Assembly (NCBI RefSeq): GCF_025371035.1
Contig: NZ_JANZXB010000001.1
Span: forward strand, 496,001-560,000
Direction: 5' to 3'
Source of the DNA: Sphingomonas sp. LC-1
Lineage (GTDB): Bacteria > Pseudomonadota > Alphaproteobacteria > Sphingomonadales > Sphingomonadaceae
Length of the DNA stretch: 64,000 bases
In this document: piece by piece, positions 43,497 through 52,825 of the stretch
Numbering within the stretch: the stretch's first letter is position 1
How the letters are laid out: the number at the start of each line of letters is the position of its first letter
Position numbers and translations under genes: made by a program
Notes under the pieces: model-generated
The model's database searches: none
The model's input: only the letters and a program-made list of their open reading frames with translations
What the model was told of the DNA's origin: nothing

Positions 43497-45536
43497 TTGT
43501 TCATCCTGCATTTGGCGCTTGGCGGCTGCCTGAAATCCCCGCCTGTCCATTATGGCATCACGGCCGACACGGGCGGACATATCGCCTATATCCTGGATGC
43601 AGCGCTCGCTCAGGTGGACAATATTGATGTTGATCAAGTTTCGATCGTCACCCGAATGTTTGCTGGCGATGGACTCGATCGCGAACATGGCCTGCCCAGT
43701 GAGCGCCTGTCGCCCAAGCTGACCATCGATCGGATCGCCACCGGCGATCATCGCTACCTGGAAAAGGAAGCGTTGGCGGACGACCTGTCCGCCTTTACCG
43801 AGGCGTTCTGCGCGCATCTGGAACGGCTGCCCCGGCTGCCAGATGTGATCCACGCGCATTTCTCGGACGCGGCTGCCGTGGCGGCCGAAGCACGGCGGCG
43901 TTTCGCCATTCCCTTCGTCTACACGCCCCACGCGCTGGGGATCGACAAGCGCAAGCATCAGGGTCATTGCCCCGCGCTGGATGGGCGGATCGCCGCCGAA
44001 CGCAGCGCCATCGCCGGGGCCGACGCGATCATCGTCTCGACCCGTGACGAAGCCGAGCGGCAGGTCCATGCCTATGCCGCCCCGGTCACGGGCCGCATTC
44101 ACTGCATCCCGCCGGGGGTGCCCAGCCGCGATGCCAGCCCGATCAGCCGCCCCTCGCTGGCCGAGCGGCTCGACACGATGCTGCACGATCCGGCCAAGCC
44201 CATAATTCTGGCGATCGCGCGGCCGGTCGCAAAGAAGAATCTCGGGGGCCTCGCGCGCGCCTATGCCGCCTCGCCCGCGTTGCGCGAGGCCGCCAATCTC
44301 GTCATTCTGGCCGGGCAGCACGACGGCCCCGGATCGCCCGAAGAACGCACCGTCCTGGCCGAGCTTCAGGCGCTGGCGCAAAGCCCCGAGCTTCTGGGAC
44401 GCTTCGCCCTGCCGCCCGAACATGACGGTCATGACGTCGCGGCGCTATACGACCGCGCGGCACGCGGCGGCGTCTTCGTCAACGCGGCGCTTCACGAACC
44501 ATTTGGCCTGACCCTGATCGAAGCCGCAGCGGCCGGCGTGCCGGTCGTCGCGACCCGGCATGGCGGCCCGAGCGAGATCGTGGGGTCCCTAGACCACGGA
44601 CTGCTGATCGAGCCCACCGACGAACACGCCATTGCGCAGGCGTGCCTGACCATCCTGTCGGATCGCGAATGCCATGCCCGGATGAGCCAGGCCGGGCGTT
44701 CCGGTGCGGCGCGTTACGACTGGGGTCGCTATGCCACCGAGTCCATCGCGCTCTATACCCGGTTGCCGCGCGCGCCGGGCCTGTTGGCGAGCGACATCGA
44801 CCATACGCTGACCGGTTGCCCGGCGGGTGCGCATGGCTTTTCCGAGTGGCGACGCGCGAGCGGCCTGCCCTTCGTGGTGGCGACGGGACGGTCCTTCGCC
44901 ATGGCCCGCGCGATCCTGTCGCAATGGGGCCTGCCCGAACCCGATGCCTTCATCACCGATGTCGGTACGCGGATCATGCTGAAGGGTCCGCGCGGCTGGA
45001 GCGAGTGTCCGCTCTTTTCCGCCCGGCTCGATCAGGGATGGGATCGCAAGGCGGTGGTCGCCGCGCTCAAGCCGTTGCGCTTGCGGCCACAGCCACGCGA
45101 TACCGCTGGTCCGCACAAGCTGAGCTTTTTCGGAACGGCGGAGGATGCCGGACGGGTTCGCGCCGCGTTGGCCGAACACGGTATCGCCGCCAAGACCGTC
45201 TTTTCGCATGGCCGGCTGATCGACGTGCTGGCCCCATTGGGGGGCAAGGCCGCGGCGGTCGCGGCCTATGCGCGGCGGTTGAACCTGCCGCTCGGCGCGT
45301 GCATCGCGGCGGGGGACAGTGGCAATGACGTCGACATGCTGGAGGCCTGCGGCCACGCTATCGTCGTCGGCAATGCCAGCGACGAGCTGGACGGACTGCC
45401 CCCGCGCGAAGGGCTGATGCGGGTGGCCGCTCATCACGCGCAGGGCGTGCTGGAAGGGTTGGAGCGGCTGGGTCTGGCCGATGCCAGGGCAGCCACCGGT
45501 ACCAACCTCTCCCCGATACGGGCCAGCGCGGCATGA
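43497..45536 (+). CDS. Sucrose-phosphate-synthase-like GT4 fused to HAD phosphatase
   Basis: A two-domain protein of 679 residues. The GT4 part (1-425) has the sucrose-phosphate synthase style opening with ADTGGHIAYI, then FVYTPHALGIDKRK, AIARPVAKKNL and FVNAALHEPFGLTLIEAAAAG. The C-terminal HAD-IIB part starts at D433-I-D435 in SDIDHTL and ends with GDSGNDVDMLEA, the motifs of sucrose-phosphate phosphatase. Such a fusion would make a phosphorylated disaccharide and dephosphorylate it. Sucrose or mannosylfructose are possible products; a glycan-building role is suggested by the five transferase genes that follow. TTG at 43497 is the start, with AAAGGGG upstream. Confidence 0.8.
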   Translation: MFILHLALGGCLKSPPVHYGITADTGGHIAYILDAALAQVDNIDVDQVSIVTRMFAGDGLDREHGLPSERLSPKLTIDRIATGDHRYLEKEALADDLSAFTEAFCAHLERLPRLPDVIHAHFSDAAAVAAEARRRFAIPFVYTPHALGIDKRKHQGHCPALDGRIAAERSAIAGADAIIVSTRDEAERQVHAYAAPVTGRIHCIPPGVPSRDASPISRPSLAERLDTMLHDPAKPIILAIARPVAKKNLGGLARAYAASPALREAANLVILAGQHDGPGSPEERTVLAELQALAQSPELLGRFALPPEHDGHDVAALYDRAARGGVFVNAALHEPFGLTLIEAAAAGVPVVATRHGGPSEIVGSLDHGLLIEPTDEHAIAQACLTILSDRECHARMSQAGRSGAARYDWGRYATESIALYTRLPRAPGLLASDIDHTLTGCPAGAHGFSEWRRASGLPFVVATGRSFAMARAILSQWGLPEPDAFITDVGTRIMLKGPRGWSECPLFSARLDQGWDRKAVVAALKPLRLRPQPRDTAGPHKLSFFGTAEDAGRVRAALAEHGIAAKTVFSHGRLIDVLAPLGGKAAAVAAYARRLNLPLGACIAAGDSGNDVDMLEACGHAIVVGNASDELDGLPPREGLMRVAAHHAQGVLEGLERLGLADARAATGTNLSPIRASAA

Positions 45537-46678
45537 CCCGACCCTTTGGCTATTTCGTCCATCATCAAGGGCGCGGTCATGCCGAACGCTGTGCCGCGAT
45601 CCTAAACGCGCTGCCGCCCGAACGGCCCGTGACGGTCTTTTGCGCACGCGACGATATTTTCCCGGCACTGCCGCCCCAGGCCGAGCTAATCGTCATCCCC
45701 TCGCTATTCGAGCCGACGGGGTTGGAGGCGCGGGGCATGGACGGGGTGCCGACCCCCGATACGCTGCACTGCGCACCGCTGGGGTGGCCGGGGATCCGGC
45801 ATGCGATGGCGGTGATCGCGGGATGGTTCGACCGTGCCGACCCCGCGCTGATGATCTGCGACGTGTCGGCGGAGATCGCGCAGCTCGCGCGTATTTGTTC
45901 GGTGCCGCATGTGAAGGTGCTGCAACATGGCGACCGGAGCGATCCGGGCCACCGCGCCGCCTATGACGGAGCCGCCGGGCTGCTTGCGGCCTTTGACGAA
46001 GCGCTGGCCCAGCCCGAATGGGACGCCGCGATGCGCGCCAAGACCTGTTTCGCCGGTGGCCTGGGCGTCGATACCCGCGTGCCCGAACGCGAACTGGCGC
46101 GTCAGCGGATCGGCGTCGGTGCGGACGAAGAGGTGATATTGGTGCTGTCCGGCGGCGGCGGCGGCGGCTTTGCGCAGGCTCCCCTGGGCGTCGGCGCGCG
46201 CAGCCGCCCCGGTGCGCGCTGGATCACCATCGGCCCGGTCGTACGCGACTGGCATGCGACCGAGCCCGCCAATATCGAGCATCGCGGCTGGGTCGACAAT
46301 CCGGCGGATCATGTCGCCGCCGCCGATCTCGTCATCGCCTCGACCGGCAACACCACCTGCCAGCAGATCCTGGCCGCCGCCCGCCCCTGGCTCGCCATCC
46401 CCGAATGGCGCTATTTCGACGAACAGCATCGCAAGGCCGAAGCGCTGGCGGCAGCGGGGGTCGCATGCGTCCGGTCGCACCTGCCCTCTTCTGCGCAGAG
46501 CTGGTCCGCCGCTTTGGCCGAGACCCGCGCCGGACACCGCCCCGCCGCCCAGCGCGCGATGATCGCCGACACGCCCGCGCAAGACGCCGCCGATTGGCTG
46601 GAGGCGCTGGCCGTGCGGCTATGGCCCACCGAACTCGATCTTTCCCCCGCCACCAATCCCGCCGGAGCCCGTTCATGA
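45533..46678 (+). CDS. GT28/MurG-like glycosyltransferase
   Basis: A 381-residue GT-B-type protein. The N terminus GYFVHHQGRGHAERC resembles the glycine-rich loop of MurG/GT28 proteins. The C-terminal half has VLSGGGGGGFAQAP, HRGWVDNPADHVAAADLVIASTG in two pieces, and PEWRYFDEQHRKAEAL, where a UDP-sugar would bind. No membrane segment or signal. The 4-bp overlap with the genes on either side places it in the operon. Donor and acceptor are unknown, and undecaprenyl-linked or soluble acceptors are both possible. Confidence 0.7.
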   Translation: MTRPFGYFVHHQGRGHAERCAAILNALPPERPVTVFCARDDIFPALPPQAELIVIPSLFEPTGLEARGMDGVPTPDTLHCAPLGWPGIRHAMAVIAGWFDRADPALMICDVSAEIAQLARICSVPHVKVLQHGDRSDPGHRAAYDGAAGLLAAFDEALAQPEWDAAMRAKTCFAGGLGVDTRVPERELARQRIGVGADEEVILVLSGGGGGGFAQAPLGVGARSRPGARWITIGPVVRDWHATEPANIEHRGWVDNPADHVAAADLVIASTGNTTCQQILAAARPWLAIPEWRYFDEQHRKAEALAAAGVACVRSHLPSSAQSWSAALAETRAGHRPAAQRAMIADTPAQDAADWLEALAVRLWPTELDLSPATNPAGARS

Positions 46679-47589
46679 TCTCGGTCGTCACTCTTGCCGG
46701 GGGACGCCCCGAACACCTGCGCAACGTCGTGCTGGGGCTCGGTCGTCAGACGCAACTGCCGACCGAATTGATCGTCGCGGTCATGCAGGACGACGCCTAT
46801 GACCTTCCCGCCGCCCCCTTCCCCATTCGCCAGATGCGGGTGTCGGGCCCCCGACTGCCGCTGGCGCAGGCGCGCAACGCGGCGGCACGCGCCGCGGTGG
46901 GGGACAAGCTGGTCTTCCTCGATATGGATTGCATCCCGACGCCCGGCCTAATCGCGGAATATGACCGCTATCTGGACGAGATGGACGGGCTGCTGATGGG
47001 CGAAGTCATGTATCTGCCAGGCGGCGCGACCCAAGGCGATTGGCAGTACGAGGACTTTGCCGCGCGCGCGGTCCGCCATTCCGACCGGCGCGGCCCCCCG
47101 CCCGAAGGGATTGAGCGGTGCGAGGATTATCGCTGCTTCTGGTCGCTCAATTTCGCGATGCGGCGCAACACCTTCCTGGCGACCGGCGGGTTCGACGAGC
47201 GCTATTCGGGCTATGGCGGCGAGGACACCGATTTCGGCAAGGTCGTGGACAAGGCTGGCGTGCCGATCGCCTGGATCAAGGGCGGCCTCGCCTATCACCA
47301 ATACCATCCCCACCATATGCCGCCCGTCCACCATATCGACAGCGTGGTCCGCAATGCCGAGTTGTTCGAAAAGAAATGGGGATACCGGACCATGGGCCAT
47401 TGGCTGCACGCCTTTCGCCTGATGGGGCTGATCGACGACACGCCGGGCCGCCCGATCCGCATCCTGCGCCAGCCGGATGCCGACGACCTGACCCTGACCG
47501 GGCAACAGAGCCATCAGCCCTATGCCAACACCGCCAGCGTCATCCGCCTGCTGGAGGAACGCGCCGCCAGCGCTCAGGTCGCGGCATGA
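46675..47589 (+). CDS. GT2 glycosyltransferase with galactosyltransferase-like C-terminal region
   Basis: A 304-residue GT-A enzyme. MISVVTLAGGRPEHLRNVV opens the fold, FLDMDCIPTP holds the metal-binding acidic motif, and FAMRRNTFLATGGFDERYSGYGGEDTDF matches the Glyco_transf_7C signature seen in galactosyltransferase-related proteins (written here in overlapping short parts: GGFDERYSGYGGEDTDF). A histidine-rich patch (HQYHPHHMPPVHH) follows, unusual and perhaps metal-binding. ATG at 46675 overlaps the preceding stop. Sugar specificity is unknown. Confidence 0.78.
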   Translation: MISVVTLAGGRPEHLRNVVLGLGRQTQLPTELIVAVMQDDAYDLPAAPFPIRQMRVSGPRLPLAQARNAAARAAVGDKLVFLDMDCIPTPGLIAEYDRYLDEMDGLLMGEVMYLPGGATQGDWQYEDFAARAVRHSDRRGPPPEGIERCEDYRCFWSLNFAMRRNTFLATGGFDERYSGYGGEDTDFGKVVDKAGVPIAWIKGGLAYHQYHPHHMPPVHHIDSVVRNAELFEKKWGYRTMGHWLHAFRLMGLIDDTPGRPIRILRQPDADDLTLTGQQSHQPYANTASVIRLLEERAASAQVAA

Positions 47590-48662
47590 GGATCGCGCTG
47601 CTCGCGCATGTCCGCCAGCCGATCCGCCAGCCCTTTCTGGGCGGGATGGAGGCACATGGCTGGTATCTGGCCGAGGGGCTGGCGGCGCGCGGGCATGAAG
47701 TGGTGCTGTTCGCCAGTGGCGACAGCGACCCGCGCTTCGCCATCGATCCGGTCCTGCCGGAGCATTATGAAGCGGTCTTCCCCTGGGCCGAGCATCGCGG
47801 CAAGCCCGAGCTGATCGCGCATGTCGATCGCGGCTATGCCGATGCCTGCGACCGGATCGCGCGCGGCGGGTTCGACGTGGTGCATAACAACAGCCTGCAT
47901 CGCTTCCCCCTGGAGCCGCGCCGGACGGCGGTGACGCCGACCGTCACCTCGCTCCACGTCCCGCCCTATGATGCGCTTCACCATTTCGTCCGGGTCAGCC
48001 CGGCTCCGACCCACCGGCTGACCGTCACCTCGGCCAGCCAGTTGCGCGCCTGGTGGCCCGAGGACGCACCGCCGGAGGCATCGGTCCTGCACAATGCGAT
48101 CGACCCCGCCGCCTGGCCCTTCGTCCCCGTCGGGAATGGAGAGGCGGTGTGGTGCGGCCGGATCACCCCGAATAAGGGCCCGCATCTGGCGATCGACGCC
48201 GCGCGGATCGCGGGCCTGCCGCTGACCCTGTTCGGCGCGGTCGAGGACCCGGATTATTGGGCGGCGGAGGTCGAGCCCCGGCTGGGCGGCGCGATCCGCT
48301 ATGGCGGGCATCTGGACGGTGCCGGGCTGGCGGCGGAACTGGGCCGAGCCTCCGTCTTCGTCTTCACGCCCTGCTGGGACGAGCCGTTCGGCCTGGTCGC
48401 GATCGAGGCGATGGCATGCGGCCTGCCCGTTGCGGCGTTCGACCAGGGCGCGGCGCGCGAAGTGGTCGGCGACGCCGGATGCATCGCACTGGCGGGCGAT
48501 GCGGCGGCGCTGGCACAGGCCATCCTCACCGCGACCGCCGTTCCGCGCCGCACCGCCCGCCGCCGGGTGGAGATGCATTTCGCCCGCGACCTGTGGCTCG
48601 ATCGGTGCGAGGCGCTTTACGCCAGCGTCCGCAACGCTGCGCCGAGCGCTATCGCCGCATGA
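47586..48662 (+). CDS. GT4 glycosyltransferase
   Basis: A 358-residue GT-B enzyme. The acceptor domain starts MRIALLAHVRQPIRQPFLGGME and has VVHNNSLHRFPL. The donor domain has WCGRITPNKGPHLAIDAA and FVFTPCWDEPFGLVAIEAMACG, with the EX7E-type glutamates of retaining GT4 enzymes. Its ATG overlaps the previous stop. It resembles transferases that work in polysaccharide or glycolipid assembly, but nothing identifies the sugar. A longer open frame upstream is rejected because it runs out of frame through the preceding gene. Confidence 0.8.
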   Translation: MRIALLAHVRQPIRQPFLGGMEAHGWYLAEGLAARGHEVVLFASGDSDPRFAIDPVLPEHYEAVFPWAEHRGKPELIAHVDRGYADACDRIARGGFDVVHNNSLHRFPLEPRRTAVTPTVTSLHVPPYDALHHFVRVSPAPTHRLTVTSASQLRAWWPEDAPPEASVLHNAIDPAAWPFVPVGNGEAVWCGRITPNKGPHLAIDAARIAGLPLTLFGAVEDPDYWAAEVEPRLGGAIRYGGHLDGAGLAAELGRASVFVFTPCWDEPFGLVAIEAMACGLPVAAFDQGAAREVVGDAGCIALAGDAAALAQAILTATAVPRRTARRRVEMHFARDLWLDRCEALYASVRNAAPSAIAA

Positions 48663-49570
48663 CCACCGACGTCATCGGACGCCAACGGACCCGATTGCTT
48701 GACCTGTATCGCCGGCATGTCCGCCCCGGCGAACCCTATGCCTTGGTCGATTTCCCCGATCACCCCAATGTCGGCGACAGCGCGATCTGGCTGGGCGAGG
48801 TGACCTGCCTGCATGACATCGGTACCGGCGATCCAGCCTATGTCTGTCGGTGGGACGATTTCGATGAGGACGCGTTACGCCGCGCCTGCCCCACCGGGCC
48901 GATCATGATCCATGGCGGCGGCAATCTGGGCGACATCTGGCCGCATCACCAGCATTTTCGCGAAACGATCCTGACCCGTTTCCGCGACCGCCGGGTCATC
49001 CAGCTTCCCCAATCGATCCATTTCCGCGATCCTGGCCAGCGCGACCGTTTCGCGCGCGTGGCAGGCGGGCATCCCGACTTCCACCTTTATGTCCGCGACA
49101 CGGCAAGCGTCGCCTTGGCGGAGCGTCATTTCGATTGCCCGGTGCAGCTCGCTCCCGACTCTGCCTTCGGGTTGGGCGCGTTGGTGCGGCCCGTCGATCC
49201 GGATTGTCGCCACCTGATGCTGTTGCGGTCCGATGCGGAACGGGTCGAGCGGGACGATGGGCCGCTGGCCGCGCTGGATGGAAGTGTCCTGCTCGATTGG
49301 CTGGACGAGCCGCCCGTTCTCTTAGCCGATCCGCTGGAGCGGGCGCGCATCCGGGTCGAGCGCGGCCTGCGCCTGTTGTCACGGGGCGAGAGGGTGGTGA
49401 CCGATCGGCTGCATGGTCATATCCTTTCGCTGCTGCTCGGCATTCCGCATGTCGTGATGGACAATGACTATGGAAAGGTCAGTGCCTATATCGCTACCTG
49501 GACGAGCGACAGCCCGCTCGTCCGCCAAGCCCAGGGCCCGCAGGAGGCGGCGGAGATGGTGGGGCGATGA
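48659..49570 (+). CDS. Polysaccharide pyruvyltransferase family protein
   Basis: A 303-residue protein with the pyruvyltransferase/CsaB-like layout. FPDHPNVGDSAIWLGE opens the GT-B-like fold, IMIHGGGNLGDIWP follows, then IQLPQSIHF, LYVRDTAS and the closing TDRLHGHILSLLLGIPHVVMDN. Family members add ketal-linked pyruvate from PEP to a sugar of exopolysaccharides or cell-wall polymers, giving negative charge. Some relatives act as plain glycosyltransferases. The gene overlaps both neighbours by 4 bp. It is the strongest hint that the operon builds an acidic, surface or secreted glycan. Confidence 0.82.
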   Translation: MTTDVIGRQRTRLLDLYRRHVRPGEPYALVDFPDHPNVGDSAIWLGEVTCLHDIGTGDPAYVCRWDDFDEDALRRACPTGPIMIHGGGNLGDIWPHHQHFRETILTRFRDRRVIQLPQSIHFRDPGQRDRFARVAGGHPDFHLYVRDTASVALAERHFDCPVQLAPDSAFGLGALVRPVDPDCRHLMLLRSDAERVERDDGPLAALDGSVLLDWLDEPPVLLADPLERARIRVERGLRLLSRGERVVTDRLHGHILSLLLGIPHVVMDNDYGKVSAYIATWTSDSPLVRQAQGPQEAAEMVGR

Positions 49571-50484
49571 TCGACCTCAGCCTGTTGATCTGCACGCGCA
49601 ATCGCCGCGACAGCCTGTCCGCGACGCTTGCCTCGATCGTCACGGCGGCGAGCCATGGCGGAGCGGAACGGCTGGAATTGATCGTCGTCGACAACGGATC
49701 ATCCGACGGGACGCCCGCGATGGTCCGGCAATGGGCGACCGAGCGCAGCTTCACCGTGCGCCTCTTGTCGGAGCCGCGCCCTGGCCTGTCGCGCGCGCGG
49801 AACATGGCGCTGGCAGCAGCGCGCGGCCGGATCATCGCGATGACCGATGACGACTGCGTCCTGCACCGCGATTACTTTGCCCGACTGGCTCAGGCCTTTG
49901 CGACGATCCCGGCCCCGGTGGTCATTGGCGGGCGTATCCTGTTGGGCGATCCGGCGGACCTGCCCGTCACGGTCAAGCTCGAGGATCACCCGATGATGGC
50001 CGATCCGCAGGGCTTTCCCGGTGGTTTCGTCATGGGGGCGAATCTGGCATTCACTGCCGATGTGCGAGGTCGGGTCGGGCGGTTCGACGAACGTTTCGGA
50101 GCGGGTGCGCCGTTTCGGGCGGCTGAGGATACCGATTTCCTGTTCCGCGCCCAGGCGGCGGGGATTCCCATCCGCTACGACCCCGGCTTCGTGGTCGATC
50201 ATCACCATGGCCGGCGCTGCCAAGAAGAGGCGGTCTCACTGCTGGCGGGATACGGGTTCGGCGACGGGGCGCTCTATGCCAAGCATCTGCTGACCGACCG
50301 GCGGATCGGACGATTGATCCGCGAGGATGTCCGAAACTTGCGGATGCGCTTTGTGGGGCCGGTCCCTGCCATTCGCCACTTCCATGCCTTTCGCCTGCGT
50401 CATGTGTTGGCGGGCTTTACTGCTTATGGCCGCGCCGCGATCACAGGTCGACGCCCATCCGCACCCCGACCGTCCTCGGCCTGA
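49567..50484 (+). CDS. GT2 glycosyltransferase, last gene of the cluster
   Basis: A 305-residue GT-A enzyme: LSLLICTRNRRDSLSATL, ELIVVDNGSSDGTP, then the metal-binding TDDDCVLHRDYF, GANLAFTAD and RAAEDTDFLFRAQAAG. It ends without membrane helices. Its last 44 bases overlap the end of the TonB receptor gene on the opposite strand, so the two transcripts converge with no terminator between them. Sugar and acceptor are unknown. Confidence 0.82.
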   Translation: MIDLSLLICTRNRRDSLSATLASIVTAASHGGAERLELIVVDNGSSDGTPAMVRQWATERSFTVRLLSEPRPGLSRARNMALAAARGRIIAMTDDDCVLHRDYFARLAQAFATIPAPVVIGGRILLGDPADLPVTVKLEDHPMMADPQGFPGGFVMGANLAFTADVRGRVGRFDERFGAGAPFRAAEDTDFLFRAQAAGIPIRYDPGFVVDHHHGRRCQEEAVSLLAGYGFGDGALYAKHLLTDRRIGRLIREDVRNLRMRFVGPVPAIRHFHAFRLRHVLAGFTAYGRAAITGRRPSAPRPSSA

Positions 50485-52825
50485 CCGGCGTCGAGACGGT
50501 GCGCCGCCCCAGCAGGAAGGGATTGCCGAAGGCGAAGCGATTGCCCCGTTCGTCCAGCACATTGTCGAGCGTCGCGACCAGCGTATAGCGGCCGGTGCGC
50601 GCGGTCAGCGCCAGATTGCCGATGCCATATCCGCCCTGGCGCACATCGAACATGTCGCCCACCCCCAATACCGAGGGACCGACGAATGCCGCCTCGGCCT
50701 TGGCGGACAGGGTCAGGTCCGGCGTGACGCGGAAATCGCGCACGACGCCCAGTCGCGCCGATATGCTCGGCGTTTCCGGCAAGCGGCGGTTGCGCGCCTT
50801 ACTGAGCGCGGCGGTGGAGCCGGTCACTTCGTTGTCCGTCGCGAAGAAGGCGCCCGTCAGATGCCAGTCGGCATGCGGCACCCATTCCGCCCACCCCTCC
50901 AGCGCATCGACCCGCGCATCGCCGATATTGCTGGTCACCGGCTGTCCCGACCGGTTGATCAGGTCCGCCTGGATCGCGGTCCAGCGTGCATGGGACAGGC
51001 TGATCGACGCGGACAGGCCGGTCGCGCCGCGCCGCAAATGGCGGATGCCGAGTTCCACCATCTGGATCGAGTCCGACTCGAAATTGGCGACCCGCCCCAC
51101 CCCCGCCGCGACGGAAAGACCGCCGGTGCGAAACCCCGATTGATAGCGTCCGAACAGGCTCCAATGCGGGGCCAGCAGCCAGGACAGGCCGAAGGTCGGA
51201 TCGACCCGCGTGGTCGAGCGTCCCCGGACATAATGGGTGCTTCGCGGCTTGATCGAGGGTTCGCCATCGACCCGCGCCGCCGTCACGCGCCCGCCCAGCG
51301 TCAGCGACAGGCGATCGTTGAGCGGATGCGTCGCCTCGGCGAATATCGCGCCGCTCCGGGTGACGTTGGTCACTCCGATCACCGGCCGGACGCCTTGCTT
51401 GACGGTCAACGAGCGCGCCATCACCGACTGGTCGGAGACCAGATTGAGGCCCACCACCCATGACCCGCCCCCCGGCAATCGCCGCGACAGGCGGCTTTCA
51501 TGGGTGAACAGCGTCTTCGACCCATCCAGCTGATAGGATTGGTGCGCGCCCAGCACGCTGGCGTCGAACTGCTCGAACGAGGCACCCTGCACCAGTCCGG
51601 TCGCCGACACGAATTGCAGGCCATCCGCCCCGCTCTTCGACAGGAGCAGGCGGCCGAACGTCATGTCGCTCCAGGACGGCTGGGCGATTGCGGCTTGGCT
51701 GACCAGCACATCCTCGTTCATCACATATTGCGCATCGCGCGCGACGATCGACTGGGTGCCGCCCCCCAATTCGATCCGCCAGCCATCGCCCGGATCCCAT
51801 CGCAAGGTGCCGCGCGCGCCGCTGGTCAGCACCCGGTTGATATCGGTCGCACCCGTTCGGCCATTGTCGATATAGCCGCCCTCGACGGCATGATAGCCGA
51901 CCAGCCGGACGCCCAATGTCGAGGGCACGAGCATCACATTCGCCACCGCCGCGACATCGCCGCTCGGGGTTCCGTGGGTGGTCAGCTCACCACCCCATTC
52001 CAGCCGCCCGCTATCGCGATCCAGCATCACCGGGTTGGAGGTCAGCCGCACGATCCCCCCGATCGCGCCCGAGCCGTGCAATGCGCCCTGCGGCCCCTCC
52101 GCAATCTCGACCTCGCCAATGTCATAGAGCCGCAAACCCGGATCGGGCCCGGCAAAGGCGATCTGCACCTCGTCCAGATAGAGGCTGGCGGTCGACTCGG
52201 TCGCGCCGTTGAAGCTGCTGTCCGCGATGCCGCGAATGAACAGCTTGTTGCGCCCCGGCCCCAATGCGGTGGTCTGGAGAATGGGGGTCTGCGCCGCCAC
52301 ATCGCTGAGATCGACCGAGCCCGTGGGAATGGTGACCCCGCGCCCGATCACGGAGACGCTGCCCGGATAGCGAGCGAGTTCGGTGCCCTGTTTGCTGGCG
52401 GTGACGATGATGTCCTGCGCATTGCCGGACGGCGGCGGCGGTGGCGCTGGTCCGCGCTTGGGCGAGGCCTGTCGGGGCATGCGCGGCGAACCGACGATGC
52501 GGAAACTTTCCCCATCGATCGCCACCGCCCTATATCCTGTCCCCCGCAGCAATTGCGACAAGGCGCGCGCGGGTGGGGATTGGGTCGCAAGCGCCGGAGT
52601 GCGCACGCGGCGCAAGCGATCGTCGGTCGTGACGATGGTAATCCCGCCCTGCCGCGCCAGTTCGCGCAAGGCGATATCGAGCGTCGCGGATGGTAGGACG
52701 ATGCGGCGCGGGACCGCTACGGGCCGCTCACGCGCCTGGACCGTAACGGGCAGGACGAGACAGAACGCGGCCCAAAGGCCGCGCTCAACGATCCCCGTCC
52801 GACGCCCGCAAAATCCAGTCCCCAC
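50441..52825 (-). CDS. TonB-dependent receptor with STN signalling domain
   Basis: Outer-membrane receptor of the FecA type. After a signal peptide (LWAAFCLVLPVTVQA) comes an STN domain (residues about 40-110, SATLDIALRELARQGGI), which talks to FecR across the periplasm. A proline-rich linker (APPPPPPSG) leads to the TonB box DIIVTAS, the plug (LFIRGIADSSFNGATES) and the barrel. GTG at 52825 is the likely start and overlaps the fecR end by 41 bp. Together with the ECF sigma factor and FecR it forms a cell-surface signalling set. Ligands are usually iron chelates, but the glycan genes on both sides make a carbohydrate ligand possible. Confidence 0.88.
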   Translation of the reverse strand: MGTGFCGRRTGIVERGLWAAFCLVLPVTVQARERPVAVPRRIVLPSATLDIALRELARQGGITIVTTDDRLRRVRTPALATQSPPARALSQLLRGTGYRAVAIDGESFRIVGSPRMPRQASPKRGPAPPPPPSGNAQDIIVTASKQGTELARYPGSVSVIGRGVTIPTGSVDLSDVAAQTPILQTTALGPGRNKLFIRGIADSSFNGATESTASLYLDEVQIAFAGPDPGLRLYDIGEVEIAEGPQGALHGSGAIGGIVRLTSNPVMLDRDSGRLEWGGELTTHGTPSGDVAAVANVMLVPSTLGVRLVGYHAVEGGYIDNGRTGATDINRVLTSGARGTLRWDPGDGWRIELGGGTQSIVARDAQYVMNEDVLVSQAAIAQPSWSDMTFGRLLLSKSGADGLQFVSATGLVQGASFEQFDASVLGAHQSYQLDGSKTLFTHESRLSRRLPGGGSWVVGLNLVSDQSVMARSLTVKQGVRPVIGVTNVTRSGAIFAEATHPLNDRLSLTLGGRVTAARVDGEPSIKPRSTHYVRGRSTTRVDPTFGLSWLLAPHWSLFGRYQSGFRTGGLSVAAGVGRVANFESDSIQMVELGIRHLRRGATGLSASISLSHARWTAIQADLINRSGQPVTSNIGDARVDALEGWAEWVPHADWHLTGAFFATDNEVTGSTAALSKARNRRLPETPSISARLGVVRDFRVTPDLTLSAKAEAAFVGPSVLGVGDMFDVRQGGYGIGNLALTARTGRYTLVATLDNVLDERGNRFAFGNPFLLGRRTVSTPVRPRTVGVRMGVDL

